NCBI RefSeq assembly: GCF_023898315.1 | Contig: NC_064622.1 | Coordinates: forward strand, 355,179,234 to 355,243,233 | Direction of reading: 5' to 3' | Length of the DNA stretch: 64,000 nt | From: Schistocerca nitens | Taxonomy: Eukaryota > Arthropoda > Insecta > Orthoptera > Acrididae | Part shown: piece after piece, positions 53,038-64,000 of the stretch | Numbering within the stretch: position 1 is the first letter of the stretch | Layout of the letters: each line of letters begins with the position of its first letter | Translations under genes and position numbers: made by a program | The notes under the pieces: model-generated | What the model was told of the DNA's origin: nothing | The model's input: the letters and a program-made list of their open reading frames with translations, nothing else | Database searches by the model: none

Positions 53038-54465
53038 CACACATCAAAAAAAATTTTCCATCACCGCGGTTCCGAGAGTTCCGGAACCTGTACAGAAAAT
53101 TGGAATAGAGATCAACATAAACATCATTTCTGCCCTTTTTATTGCTCATGAAAACCACACATTGCATGCTGTACTACAATCTTCAGAGATGGTGGCCCAG
53201 ATTGCTCTACACACAGGTACCTCTAATACCCAGTAGCATGTCCTCTTGCATTGATGCATGGTTGTATTCGTCGTGCCATACAATCCAGAAGTTCGTCAAG
53301 GTACCGATGGTCCAGATTGTCCCACTCCTCAACGAAGATTCGGCATAGATCCCTCAGAGTGGTTGGTGGGTCACGTCTTCCATAAACAGCCCTTTCAATC
53401 TATCCCAGGCATGTTCGACAGGGTTCATGTCTGGAGAACATGCTGGCCACTCCAGTCGAGCGATGTCGTTATTCTGAAGGAAGTCATTCACGAGATGTGC
53501 ACGATGGGGGCGCGAATTGTCGTGTCCACGAAGACGAATGCCTCGCCAATATGCTGCCGATATGGTTGCACTAACGGTCGGAGGGTAGTATTAACGTATC
53601 GTACAGTCGTTACGGCGATTTCCATGACGACGAGCGGCGTACGTTTGCCTCAGATGATGCCACCCCAAAACAGCAGGGAACCTCCACCTTGCTGCACTCG
53701 CTGGACAGTGTGTCTAAGGCGTTCAGCCTGGGCGGGTTGCCTCCAAACACAACGATTGTCTGGTTGAAAGCAATGCGACACTCATCGGTGAAGAGAACGT
53801 GATGCCAATCCTGAGCGGTCCATTCGGCATGTGGTTGGACCCATCTGTACCGCGCTGCATGGTGTCGTGGTTGCAAAGATGGACTTCGTCATGGACGTCG
53901 GGAGTGAAGCTGCGCATCCCGCAGCCTATTGCGCACAGTTTGAGTCGTAACACGACGTCCTGTGGCTGCACGAAAAGCATTACTCAACATCATTGCTGTA
54001 AGGGTTCCTCCAAGTCATAATCTGTAGGTAGCGGTCATTCACTGCAGTAGTAGCCCTTTGGGGGCCTGAGCGAGGCATGTCATCGACAGTCCCTGTCTCT
54101 CTGTATCTCCTACATCATTCGTACAACATCGCTTTGGTTCACTCCGAGACGCTTGGACACTTCCTTTGTTGAGAGCCCTTCCTGGCACAAAGTAAAACAA
54201 TGCGGAAGCGATCGAACAGCGGTATTGACCGTCTAGGCATGGTTGAACTATAGAGAACACGAGCCGTGTTGGAATGACTGGAACTGATCGGCTGTCGGAC
54301 CCTCTCCGTTAAATAGGCGCTGCTCGTGCAAGGTTGTTTATATCTTTGGGTGGGTTTAGTGACGTCTCGGGTCAAAGGGACTGTGTCTGAACCAGCATCC
54401 ACAGTCAACGTCTAACTTCAGGAGTTCTGGGAACCGGGCTGATGCAAAACTTTTTTTGATGTGTG
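53038..54465 (-). mobile_element. Tc1-like transposon, decayed, both ends present
   Basis: 1428 bp. Terminal repeats 'cacacatcaaaaaaaatttt' and rc 'cacacatcaaaaaaagtttt', each next to TA (53036-53037, 54466-54467). Inner terminal phrases 'cggttccgagagttccgg' and 'aggagttctgggaaccggg' also mirror each other. Minus strand encodes transposase remnants such as FTDECRIAFNQT (first Asp, TDE box) and the helix-turn-helix VSRRLGVNQSDVV-like start. Several stops and shifts. Confidence 0.85.
53610..53876 (-). pseudogene. Tc1-like transposase remnant (catalytic start)
   Basis: YRWVQPHAEWTAQDWHHVLF, then TDECRI: the conserved W....W..VLF(T/S)DE region before the first catalytic Asp. The frame then drifts, so no full DDE domain is encoded. 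Confidence 0.7.
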
Positions 54466-54483
54466 TATTATCCTGTGATTCAA

Positions 54484-55595
54484 CTGTCCAGTCATATCAA
54501 GTGAGCACCTGTCCAAATCCTGAACAATCACCTTCTGCAGGACGGACGTGCAGGAAGAAAGTCGATGAGGTTCTGAAAGAAACCAACAGGGAGCCATGTC
54601 GACTCCAGTGCCGTCGCCAGCTGAGCTAGGTTTCTCAGTTGAAGATCCACAGCGCGTGCAGCCCGATCGAGGTGGCCCCACAGATTCTCGACTGGGTTGA
54701 AATCCGGGCTGTTTGGTGGCCAAAGGAGTACAGTAATCTTATCCTGGTGCTCTTCGAGCCACGCACGTACGCTGCAAACTGTGTGACACGTTGCATTGTC
54801 CTGCTGGTAGATGACAGCGTGCTGAGGAAAAAACAAACTGTATGCAACGGTGGACATGGTCCCCAAGCATAGATGCACAGTTGCGTTGATCCATTGTGCA
54901 ATCCAGACCGATGATGTCACACACTGAATGCCACGAAAATACCCCCAGACTATAACGCTATGTCCTCCAACCTGCACGCTTGCGACGATTGTTGCCGAGT
55001 TGTACGTTCAGTACCATGGAGCATAAAACGTGATTCATCTGACAAGTGGGTATTCAGAGTCTGGCACTGGCGTGCAAATCCCAACCTTCGTCGCCGACGA
55101 ACAGCAGTCAACATGGGTGCACGAACCAGACGCCTGAACGGTCGTTGAGGAAATACTGTTGGTAGCCACTTGGTTCGTCTGAGCGGTCAGTTGCTTAACA
55201 GTTATACGTCTAATCGCTCGCACACATATCCACAGCTGTCGTTCACCACTATCATCTATGGCCTGTGGTGCACCGCAGTTGCCTCGACGCCGGTTTTGGA
55301 TAGCGCCATTTTGCCATGCATGGTATACTTTAACAACAGCGGCACACGAACAGTTTACAGAATTAGCCGCTTCGGAAAAGCTTCTAACCTTGGTCCGACA
55401 ACCAATGATGATGCCCTTATGGATGACAGGTAAATCGCTCCGTTTCTGCATTATGATAACGAGTGCGCTGTTACGCGACCCCGGACATACTTTATATACC
55501 CTGTGCTGCTAGTGCTATAATCTGCCGTCTGTGAGTAGTTATTACACATTGACGTCGAACATAGGCAGTTATCACATTAATGTGACTGGACCGTG
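54484..55595 (-). mobile_element. Tc1-like transposon (family Y), decayed
   Basis: Right end rc 'cggtccagtcacattaatgt' and left 'ctgtccagtcatatcaagtg' form the terminal repeats. Transposase starts MQKRSDLPVIHKGIIIG; helix-turn-helix AAVVKVYHAWQNGAI; catalytic part VIYQQDNATCHTV...WPPNSPDFNPVENLWG. By hand count 36 residues lie between the Asp of QQDN and the Glu of PVEN. Frameshifts separate the halves. Confidence 0.8.
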
Positions 55596-55599
55596 AATA

Positions 55600-56215
55600 A
55601 TATCAACGAGTCACAATTCGAATCTATCAAATTACACAATTACCTGGGCGTAACAATATGGAGAGATTTGGTATGGAACTATTACTTAGGCACAGTCGTA
55701 AGTAAACCAGATAGTAGACTTCGGGTCATTGGTCATACAGTACGAAAATGCAATCATTTTGGCTACAAAACACTTCTGTGACTTGTATAATATTGCTTAC
55801 GTGTGCGCGATTCGTATCGTGTAATTCTCACAATAGATATTGAACGTATACAATGAAGGGTAGCAAGAACGATTTGTTTGACCCGTGGGAGAGGGCCACG
55901 GAGATGCTGAGGAAACAGAACTTTCAGAAGCTTGAAAACAGGTGCGAACCATCCCGTGAAAGCCTCCTTACGAAGTATGAAGTACAAGAAACGAATCTAA
56001 GAATGTACTACAACCCCCTACGTATCGTTCATGTAGGGATCACGAATACAAGATCTGACTAGTTACAGCGCGCACAGGAACGTTAAGAGACCGTTTTTCC
56101 TTATCTCCAAATGTGAATGTAATGGGAGGGAACCCTAATTAGTGATACAGTGAGAAGAACCCCTGGATGCACTTTACAGTGGTTTGCAGAATAGTAGATG
56201 TAGATGTGGATATTA
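55600..56215 (+). mobile_element. Jockey/CR1-group LINE 3' end
   Basis: Plus strand: LHNYLGVTIWRDLVWNYY (YLGV box), RLRVIGHTVRKCN, then frameshifted C terminus and 3' end 'gcagaatagtagatgtagat', the same terminal phrase (sense) as the LINE at 36786-37974. Confidence 0.7.
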
Positions 56216-56219
56216 CGTC

Positions 56220-56895
56220 TTCCAGCATAGTTCTCCCACAGTGACCACGAGGATGAAATTTCAGGAATTCTGTTTTGTACAGAGGGGAATCGACAACATT
56301 TTTCTCTGCGTACAATCCGACAATCGATCAGGAATGCTAAAAAAATTATCGTCGCCAAGATAGATATGAAGGTTGTCCCAAACGTTCAGAGTCAGTGTCA
56401 TAGACTAAAGTATTCTGAGATAAGGAGCCTATGTTCAGCAGAGAGTGCTGAGCCTGTTTGTCACACACTAGTACATCGTTCCACATTGCTTCATCACTGT
56501 ACCAGAGTTCATCAATGGTAATGGCTGGCCAGGAGAGGCGAGTTAGTCTGTCGGCAACACAAGAAGAGATGTTTTTTTGTGCGAGAACGTGCAGATCAGG
56601 GCAAAAGTCTAACACCCTCTGTATCAACGTAGGTCAAGTCAGCACTTCCTACAAGTTTTGCATTATTGGAGACTGTTCGCTGTGATTTCTATGTAGACAG
56701 CACTTTAAAGACATGCTGGGAGTACGTATGTATCTAAAAGACACTCACCTACAACTCCATGCCTCAAACGTGTACAACACACCGCTATCTAGGATAGAAT
56801 GAATACAATTAGCCAAAGCCATCTTTGAGATAGAGCACTGTACCTGGAAAGGCGTTGAATGTAAACTTTTATTAATAAGCCAAAAAGATTTTCGG
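56220..56895. other. Unclassified; weak coding trace
   Basis: An antisense 93-codon frame (56627-56346) with DRLTRLSWPAITIDELWYSD looks transposon-like, but I cannot assign it. Otherwise nothing seen. Confidence 0.3.
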
Positions 56896-56900
56896 ACATA

Positions 56901-58738
56901 CAGTGCCTCGCAAAAAAAAAGAATTAAAAAATGAAGCACCCAAAAAGGGGAGGAGGATACGGAATGAAACTTCAAGGATATGTGATGTTATTTCAGTGAT
57001 TACAATTTTCATTACAATTAATTTGACAGTATTAACCCATTTTTCAGTAGGACGTAGCACCGACACTGGTCTGGATGCATGCCGTGCAGAGGCTGCAGTC
57101 TCTCCTGAGGCAAACTGGCCCAAACTGTTGTTACAGGTCCTTGAGATCCTGGATAATAAAACTAGAACGGATTACGTCCGAGCTGACCCTACGCATGTCG
57201 TACCGGGGAGAGATTTGGGGATCTTGCTACCCATGGTAGTTCCTCAACACTAGACATACAGTTCATAGATACTAGTGTCATGTGTGAACGAGCGTTGTCC
57301 TGTTGAAGTCATATCCGTTACCTACCCCTACCATGATGCCAGGAGTAACGCCACTGTGGAACTTGTCAATACACTTGTACAAATACAATTAATGCTACAG
57401 AATAGCAATATAATACAATGATATAGATATCAATAAGTATCACTTTTTTCTAATTTACAAGCTGTAATTTAACTAGTACAGCAATTCACACTATAACATT
57501 ATAACTATGACATTAACACTATAACATTAACATAATATTGTATCATCTATCTAATAATTAAGAGGGTAAATACATCTATTATTAAGGGAGTGCATTATTT
57601 CTGGAAAAGATCTAAGGAGTACAGTGGATGGTGAAGCAGGTATTTTTTTAACGTACTTTTGAACAGCGTTTCATTTTCTCTTGTACATTTAATATAATTA
57701 GGTAATGAATTAAAAGTCTTTATAGCAGCATACTTTACTCCCTTCTGTACAAGTGATAAAGTTTTTAGTTCGACATGTAAATCGTCTTTACCTCCAGTAT
57801 CGTAGTTATGGTAAGGACAATCTGTTTCATACTGAGCATAGTCTTTATTAACAACATTTATCAGGGAGTATATGCACTGACATGTTATAGTCAGTATATC
57901 TAATTGTGTGAAAAGTTTTCTACATGAGGTTCGTGGACGAACCCCACACATGATTCTGACCGCTCTCCAAAACGGAAGAATGACAGTCCTCCCCAGATCA
58001 CCGCCATACTCGGCAACGATGGTCATCTTAGGTAGTTCTGAATCTCAATTCATTGCCTAGCACAATGCGACGCCATTAACCGTCAGCCCATACTTCCATG
58101 TCAAGGCATTACTGTAAACGCAGCCATTTGTGTTGTGGCGTGACGGCAGCCTATGCATGGACTGTTATTCCATAGTCCAGCTGCTGCAAGTCTCCGACGA
58201 AAGCCGCGGGGTGACACATTACTAGTGGTCGGATGGCAGGCGCAGATGTGATGCGGCTACGACGCGCCTGGTGCACAAGACGGCGATCTTCCCTTGTCGT
58301 GGTCAACCACAACCTTGACGACGAGTTTGCCTGCCCTCACGTGCTGAGGCACTTCGACATCAGGTCACTGTCGCATCGAATTCCCCACAAACCTCGACAC
58401 TGCACCATTTGATAAGCTGGTCAAATGTTGACCCGAAATGAGGCCCCTTTCAAACTCTGTCAAGTGCTGACAACGCTGTCTCTCGGCAATATATGCCATA
58501 TCCGCATTCTTCCCAGTAATCACTCAACCCTGATGCTGTTAACACTCCTTACATACTTTACCAGGCCTTGTAACAACACTAAATACGAACAGCACTAATG
58601 CAATCTAGTACCTGCTGTATCTGTCACAAAGTATTGCATCTCATTTACGTACCTGCTGATGCTGTGTATGTGTATTAAGCTACTCTGACATCCTATCATG
58701 CCTTCTGGAAGCTCCAACCTTTTTTTATTTCGCCAGTG
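56901..58738 (-). mobile_element. Tc1-like transposon (family X) with LINE insert
   Basis: Left 'cagtgcctcgcaaaaaaaaa' and right rc 'cactggcgaaataaaaaaag' next to TA. Minus-strand remnants: 'aacaggacaacgctcgttca' (QQDNARS, second Asp). LINE piece 57349-57971 interrupts the gene between its first and second catalytic regions. Decayed. Confidence 0.7.
57349..57971 (-). mobile_element. LINE fragment, near-identical to that at 61.3 kb
   Basis: Encodes on the minus strand RAVRIMCGVRPRTSCRKLFT, then LDILTITCQCIYS and, near the end, IKTFNSLPNYIKCTRENETL and STLKKYLLHHPLYSLD, a typical LINE C terminus. It lacks the 3' tail seen in the other copy and is 5'-truncated. Confidence 0.85.
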
Positions 58739-59011
58739 TATGTTTATGTGGACTGTTTTCATTTTTTGGTGTAAGGATCCTTTCACCTAAGAGTGTGAAA
58801 TTATCTCTGAAACAGCCTTAGAGACTACTGATCGTGGAAGCAGCCCCACTAAATCTGTCACCCCAGATCAGATTGTTATGATACCAGCTCTGTGTGGCGT
58901 TTCTGCAATCGGCAGGTGTTCAGGGATAATTTTAAAACCAACTGCTGCCCCACATTCCCAATTCTGAACGCTCAAAAAGTGAAAGTACTTGCAATAGGAC
59001 CTAATATTTTA

Positions 59012-59220
59012 GGACATCTGGAAATTTGTGGCAAGTTCCTATGGGAGGAAACTGCTAAGGTCATCGGTCCCTAGGCTTACACAATACTTAATCTACCTTA
59101 GACTAACTTACGCCAAGGACAACACAGACACCCGTGCCCAAGGGAGGACTCGAACCTCCGACGGAGGTTGCCGCGCGAACCGTGGCAAGGCGCCTAGACC
59201 GCAAAGCTACGTCGCGCGGT
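59012..59220 (-). mobile_element. tRNA-derived SINE (type B)
   Basis: Minus strand head 'accgcgcgacgtagctttgc', B box rc 'ggactcgaacctccg', tail 'ctaaggtcatcggtccctag' on plus. 12-bp duplication 'cctaatatttta' (59000-59011, 59221-59232). Confidence 0.9.
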
Positions 59221-59234
59221 CCTAATATTTTAAA

Positions 59235-60555
59235 TCCCCGTAATGTGTTCAACTGAAATTGTCAGTAACTGGGCCCGGGATTCCCATCTGACTACGTACT
59301 AAAATCGCTTCTCCCCTATGGGAATCTAAAATTTAACTTCCTCGACATATTTATAATTTTCAAAGAATAAATATTGTACACCATTTACCAAATTACTGTA
59401 GAAACAAGATTAAACGTTGCACTGTCTAAATCATCATTCAGATTCACCGTTATCGACTAACACATAAATATCTTCAAGCAATGAATCAGTACAAATAAAG
59501 TGATGTAACACACTTTAAATATATTCTAGGACACAGAAAAACGGCGACTTTTGGGCCACCCAATTACGATAAAAAAATCCAAGAAGAAATGTATTTGCCA
59601 ACAACAGAACCACTGCAACTTGTGTTTTAAGAGACAGTAATACAAATTATCACTCTTTGAAAATTACATACTACTGTTGGCGTCCTCCTGTACATAATCA
59701 TTCTTCCAACCTGCTCTTGTGCTTCCTCATTGATTGCTGGACACCCCAGCTGAAATACCAAGAATTTAGTCTTTCATTCTTTGTTTCATCGCATCCAGTC
59801 TGCTTGACAGATTCATGTAGACCCGACTCTTGAGATACCCCACAATTTAAAAAAATTACCAACGAACAAATCTGATGGTCATGAGGGCCAAGGAATGTTA
59901 GCGAATTTTGAGATGACATGGTTACCGAACAATTCTCGCACAGCTGCCATTTATTGCCTTGCAGAACGCGATTACCTCTTATAATATCATTAGTTTGCAA
60001 TTATAGAATTTCAACTTAGAAGTGTGCTGAAGCAACTTTAAACAATTTTCGAACGGTTGCGCAAACATGTGATGCAGGTCAACTTGCTTAGATTCTCGCA
60101 TTGATAAATCGTAATTTAATAATATAGTACCGCGAAAAGCGTGAAAGTATATTTCTTTTGTTTTTTTTCTGCGGTAAACTCGGTTTGTGAAAGGTTAAAT
60201 CGCTGTGAGAAATGAATAATATTTCACCGTAAATTCCAGCCAGCATATTTACTGAACTTGTGACTGATTTCATTTTGGGTTAATGCGTTGGATGTGTTGG
60301 TTGGCCACTGGACGGTGATGTAGCCAACAGTTCTAAATCAAACCAACCATTACGAGGTCCTAAGAACAGTGCTTTTCTCTTACTTTTTATTCGTGCAGAC
60401 GTCTCACGAGTCGATGTTTGGTGAATCCAACAGCGAATAACTTCGCCATTAGACAATCATTTATCTGACAGGAATGAGCAAGAAGATCATCGTGAAATTC
60501 TTCATTCACATTCCAAAATACGCTGCCTGAAAGAAAATTAGAACAACTAGAAAGT
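59235..60555. other. No confident feature
   Basis: Mostly AT-rich. An antisense frame at 60000-59698 (CENCSVTMSSQNSLTFLGPHD) hints at a mariner-like relic but is not assignable. Confidence 0.3.
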
Positions 60556-60556
60556 C

Positions 60557-60668
60557 GATGTCCATTTTGATCTGATGACAGCATATGCCCCATGGGATAC
60601 AGCAGATGTGATGATGTCCATTTTGATCTGATGACAGCATATGCCCCATGGGATACAGCAGATGTGAT
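60557..60668 (+). repeat. Perfect 56-bp tandem duplication
   Basis: The block starting 'gatgtccattttgatctgat' and ending 'cagcagatgtgat' occurs twice head to tail without a mismatch. Confidence 0.95.
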
Positions 60669-61152
60669 GATAATGGTTTCAGTGTCCTCCACCAACAGAC
60701 AGCGTAGTGGTGTAGCTACCAAAGCGCCACCTGCCTACCCTTTAGTAAAGAAGCCTCACAGCCCAAAAGCTCAGTGTAGTGCAAATTTGTGAAAAAAGTA
60801 GGCAACCATGCCACGGAGATGAACTCGTGCTTCCTACAGCCAAGTGAGCGAGTTTGGAAAGGATCAAATTGTGGCCTTCCGAGTGGCGTGAGGGTCCTTT
60901 CGGAGAACTACCACACTAGCTTGACGTGCTGTGTCAGTTGTGCAACGATTCTGGTATCAGTGGTCGTGTGAACAATCTCACACCAGCAGACGAGGTTCTA
61001 TAGGTCCGCGCCACTCAGATGCCTGCCGAGATAAACGTATTGTGAGGACAGTAGCGGCAGATCGTACAGTAACCACAGCACAGATAAGAGTGCCTGTGAT
61101 CCTACACATGTCAAAACGAACTGTTGCGAACCGGTTATTCGCAATGGGACTA

Positions 61153-61153
61153 T

Positions 61154-61217
<64 letters not shown>

Positions 61218-61222
61218 GCACA
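61153..61222. repeat. (CA)n microsatellite within the Tc1 relic
   Basis: About 30 CA dinucleotides inserted between the LWT and LAHLRLTPQH parts of the former transposase frame. Confidence 0.95.
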
Positions 61223-61257
61223 CACCGCTAGCCCATCTTAGACTCACACCACAACAT

Positions 61258-62542
61258 TTTATTTTTTATTTATTTATTTATTTGGAATGCGTATTCCATG
61301 GATCCGTACATGCGAGTGATTCGCCTGGATGTGGAACGTGTCAATACAATTGTACAAATACAATTAATGCTACAGAATAGCAATATAATACAATGATATA
61401 GATATCAATAAGTATCACTTTTTTCTAATTTACAAGCTGTAATTTAACTAGTATAGCAATTCACACTATAACATTATAACTATGACATTAACACTATAAC
61501 ATTAACATAATATTGTATCATGCATCTAATAATTAAGAGAGTAAATACATCTATTATTAAGGGATTGCATTATTTCTGGAAAAGATCTAAGGAGTACAGT
61601 GGATGGTCAAGCAGGTATTTTTTTAACGTACTTTTGAACAGCGTTTCATTTTCTCTTGTACATTTAATATAATTAGGCAATGAATTAAAAGTCTTTATAG
61701 CAGCATACTTTACTCCCTTCTATACAAGTGATAAAGTTTTTAGTTCGACATGTAAATCGTCTTTACCTCCAGTATCGTAGTTATGGTAAGGACAATCTGT
61801 TTCATACTGAGCATAGTCTTTATTAACAACATTTTTCATGGAGTATATGCACTGACATGTTATAGTCAGTATATCTAATTGTGTGAAAAGTTTTCTACAT
61901 GAGGTTCGTGGACGAACCCCACACATGATTCTGACCGCTCTCTTCTGAGCAGTTAAAATTTTTTTTGAGGCTGGTGAATTACCGCACAAGATTATTCCAT
62001 AACTCATTAACGACTGAAAGTATCCAAATAAAGCTGATTTTAAAATGCTGATGTCCCCAAAATGAGTAATGATTCTTAAAACAAAACTTGCTGATGAAAG
62101 CCTTTTTAGAGTAAGGGACACATGCTGTTCCCAGTTGAGCTGTAACTTCTCTGAGTATATCATTAACATCAGTCTCCAGATCAGCAGTAGACTTACCATC
62201 TACTACAATGCTTGTATCATCAGCAAACATTGTGAATTCACAACTTTTACTAATGGACAGGGGTAAATCATTAACATATATGAATAACAGCAAGGGTCCA
62301 AGAACAGATCCCTGGGGAACTCCATGCTGTACTTTTCCCAGTTCAGAATCCACTATATTAGAAGATCCTTTGCTGTAGCCATTTAGAGCCACCTTTTGTT
62401 TCCTGTCTTCAATATATGATTTTAGCCAGTCATATATAGGCCCTTTGATTCCGTAGTGATACGTCTTCTCCAAGAGCATCTTGTGGTTTACACAGTCGAA
62501 GGCCTTGGAAAGATCACAGAAGACACTAACTGGTGACTTCTT
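61258..62542 (-). mobile_element. LINE (Jockey/CR1 group) inside Tc1 relic
   Basis: Minus strand: YGIKGPIYDWLKSYIEDRKQ, HGVPQGSVLGPLLLFIYVND, FTMFADDTSIVVDG (FADD), LNWEQHVSLTLKRLSSASFV, then RAVRIMCGVRPRTSCRKLFT and the C terminus. 3' tail is an (AAAT)n-type repeat (TTTA on plus, 61262-61283). An approximately 7-bp target duplication 'acaacat/actacat' is possible (61251-61257, 62543-62549). 5'-truncated; one frame shift. Confidence 0.85.
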
Positions 62543-63348
62543 ACTACATCGACGTGCACGGCTCGACTGGCGACATCAGAGGATCACTTGGAACACCGAA
62601 TACCGCGCCGTGGTCTTCAGCGATGAAAGCAGATTCTGCCGGCATGCAAGAGATGGTAGCTTCCGCATACGATGCAGAAGTGGCGAGTGCTGTCTCGTAG
62701 AGTTCATTCGTCCAAGAAACACTGGCACCATCACAGGCCTTGTGGTCTGGGGTGCGGTAAGCTACAACTCTCGTTCGCCATCAGTGTTTCTAGAGGGGAC
62801 GCTAACCAGCGGTCGGTAGGTACAGAATGCTTTCAGACCCGATCTTCTGCCGTCATTGCAACAGGTAGGTGATGAGTTGTTCCAACAGGATAATGCTCGC
62901 CTACACAACGTCCGTGAAACTCAACGTGCTCTACAAGACGTGCAGTAACTTCCCTGCCCAGCACGATCTCCGGCCTTGTCTCCAATCGAACATGCTTGGG
63001 AGATGATGGGATGAGAAGTAACTCGTGCCACTCGTCAACGAACAACTCTTACAGAACTACGTGAACAGGTCGAGCAGGCGCGGCGAGCCCGTATTTCAGG
63101 ACAGTATTCACCATCTGCACGACCGACTGGATACCAGAGCCAGCGCCTGCATTGCCGCCCGATGAGGCTAACCCACGTACGAACATGGGGTGTTTCTGTA
63201 TAGGTCCACACCAGGTACATCAAAACCGTTTGTGCAGCTGACCTGTGAAAGTTATCGTTTCATGTGCTCAATATGCACTGTTGCAACGATAAATCTTGAA
63301 TGAAAAGGAAACCTATAAAAGGGGCACTAATTTTTTTCCGGCAATGTA

Positions 63349-64000
63349 CACTACTGGCCATTAAAATTGCTACACCACGAAGATTACGTGCTACATACGC
63401 GAAATTTAACCGACAGGAAGAAGATGCTGTGATCTGCAAATGATTAGCTTTTCACAGCATTCACACAAGGTTGGAGCCGGTGGCGACACCTACAACGTGC
63501 TGACATGAGGAAAGTTTCCAACCGATTTCTCATACACAAACAGCAGTTGACCGGCGTTGCCTGGTGAAACGTTGTTGTGATGCTTCGTGTAAGGAGGAGA
63601 AATGCGTACCATCACGTTTCCGACTTTGATAAAGGTCGGATTGTAGCCTATCGCGATTGCGGTTTATTTTATTCCGACATTGCTGCTCGCCTTGGTCGAG
63701 ATCCAATGACTCTTAGCAGAATATAGAATCGGTGGGTTCAAGAGGGTAATACGGAACGCCGTGCTCGATCCCAACGGCCTCGTATCACTAGCAGCCGAGA
63801 TGACAAGCATCTTCTCCGCATGGCTGTAACGGATCGTGCAGCCATGTCTCGATCCCTGAGTCAACAAATGGGGACGTTTGGAAGGCAACAACCATCTGCA
63901 CGAACAGTTCGACGACGTTTGCAGCAGCATGGACTATCAGCTCGGAGACCATGGCTGTGCTTACCCTTGACGCTGCATCACAGACAGGAGCGCCTGCGAT
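63349..64000 (+). mobile_element. Tc1-like transposon, cut by window end
   Basis: Left terminal repeat 'cactactggccattaaaatt' follows TA at 63347-63348. Transposase N terminus: VSDFDKGRIVAYRDCGLFYS, helix-turn-helix, in-frame TAG at about 63724 (after LSRI), then NRWVQEGNTERRARSQRPRI and the second helix-turn-helix SARTVRRRLQQHGL. The catalytic domain lies beyond the window. At least one stop marks it as a pseudogene. Confidence 0.8.

Larger units (their letters stand above)
60827..63346 (+). mobile_element. Tc1-like relic with LINE and (CA)n inside
   Basis: N-terminal pieces SEFGKDQIVAF and SGISGRVNNL-type helix-turn-helix; the LRLTPQH box ends at 61257 and resumes after the LINE as RRARLDW. 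The catalytic frame reads AVVFSDESRFCRHARDG (first Asp), then LVVWGAVSYNSRSP, and later 'tccaacaggataatgctcgc' (QQDNAR) and 'ccaatcgaacatgct' (PIEHA). Several stops. The 3' end 'tttttttccggcaatg' abuts TA at 63347-63348. Confidence 0.75.

Noticed and set aside
61190-61250. Cysteine/valine- or histidine/threonine-rich 'proteins'
   Set aside because: Pure translation of the CA repeat.
1-64000. CRISPR array, prophage or bacterial operon
   Set aside because: No regularly spaced short repeats, no operon-like gene packing; all signals are eukaryotic transposable elements.

Overview
The window reads as intergenic or intronic DNA from a very large, transposon-dominated insect genome. I recognise the commonest tRNA-derived SINE here as one that is extremely abundant in Schistocerca (desert locust and relatives), so an acridid grasshopper is the best guess; that is recognition from memory, not a database result. 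I see no convincing host exon, no bacterial-style operon and no CRISPR array. Every long coding signal belongs to a transposable element.

Layout. 1-1.4 kb: antisense relic of an RTE-like LINE. 1.5-3.9 kb: a direct-repeat pair and a five-unit tandem array split by a SINE. 4.2-5.4 kb: decayed Tc1/mariner transposase carrying a SINE. 5.4-9.6 kb: Penelope-like elements (PLEs) with hammerhead ribozyme motifs, plus a 5S-rRNA-derived SINE and an intact Tc1-like transposon inserted exactly after a PLE stop codon. 9.8-12.7 kb: a CpG-rich patch, a foldback element holding a SINE, and a Tc1 relic with a threefold chimeric tandem repeat. 13-25 kb: LINE fragments (Jockey-like, RTE-like), mariner relics, several SINEs and a second 5S SINE. 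25-29 kb: a Tc1 relic and a long-TIR DD41D-spaced mariner element. 30-33 kb: a Tc1 relic with SINE-in-SINE nesting and a tRNA-like composite. 34.2-38.3 kb: one Tc1-like transposon split by a SINE and two different LINEs. 40.9-49 kb: the least repeat-dense part, with a MITE. 49-52 kb: a LINE relic with a chimeric SINE, then a PLE with inverted terminal repeats carrying hammerheads. 53-64 kb: a run of Tc1-like elements, two of them hosting copies of the same LINE, and two abutting on one shared TA.

How the parts fit. SINEs carry pol III A/B boxes but no protein and probably rely on LINE machinery; many copies keep clean 9-14 bp target-site duplications (TSDs), which let insertion order be read. 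Tc1/mariner elements use TA targets. The PLEs carry relics of a GIY-YIG endonuclease and self-cleaving RNA motifs at their ends. Almost all proteins are broken. The exceptions are the 340-residue Tc1-like transposase at 8.0-9.1 kb and the endonuclease domain of the LINE at 35.4-36.7 kb.

Coordinates of SINEs with quoted TSDs are base-accurate by hand; ends of old relics are approximate. Element family names rest on motif and memory recognition only.
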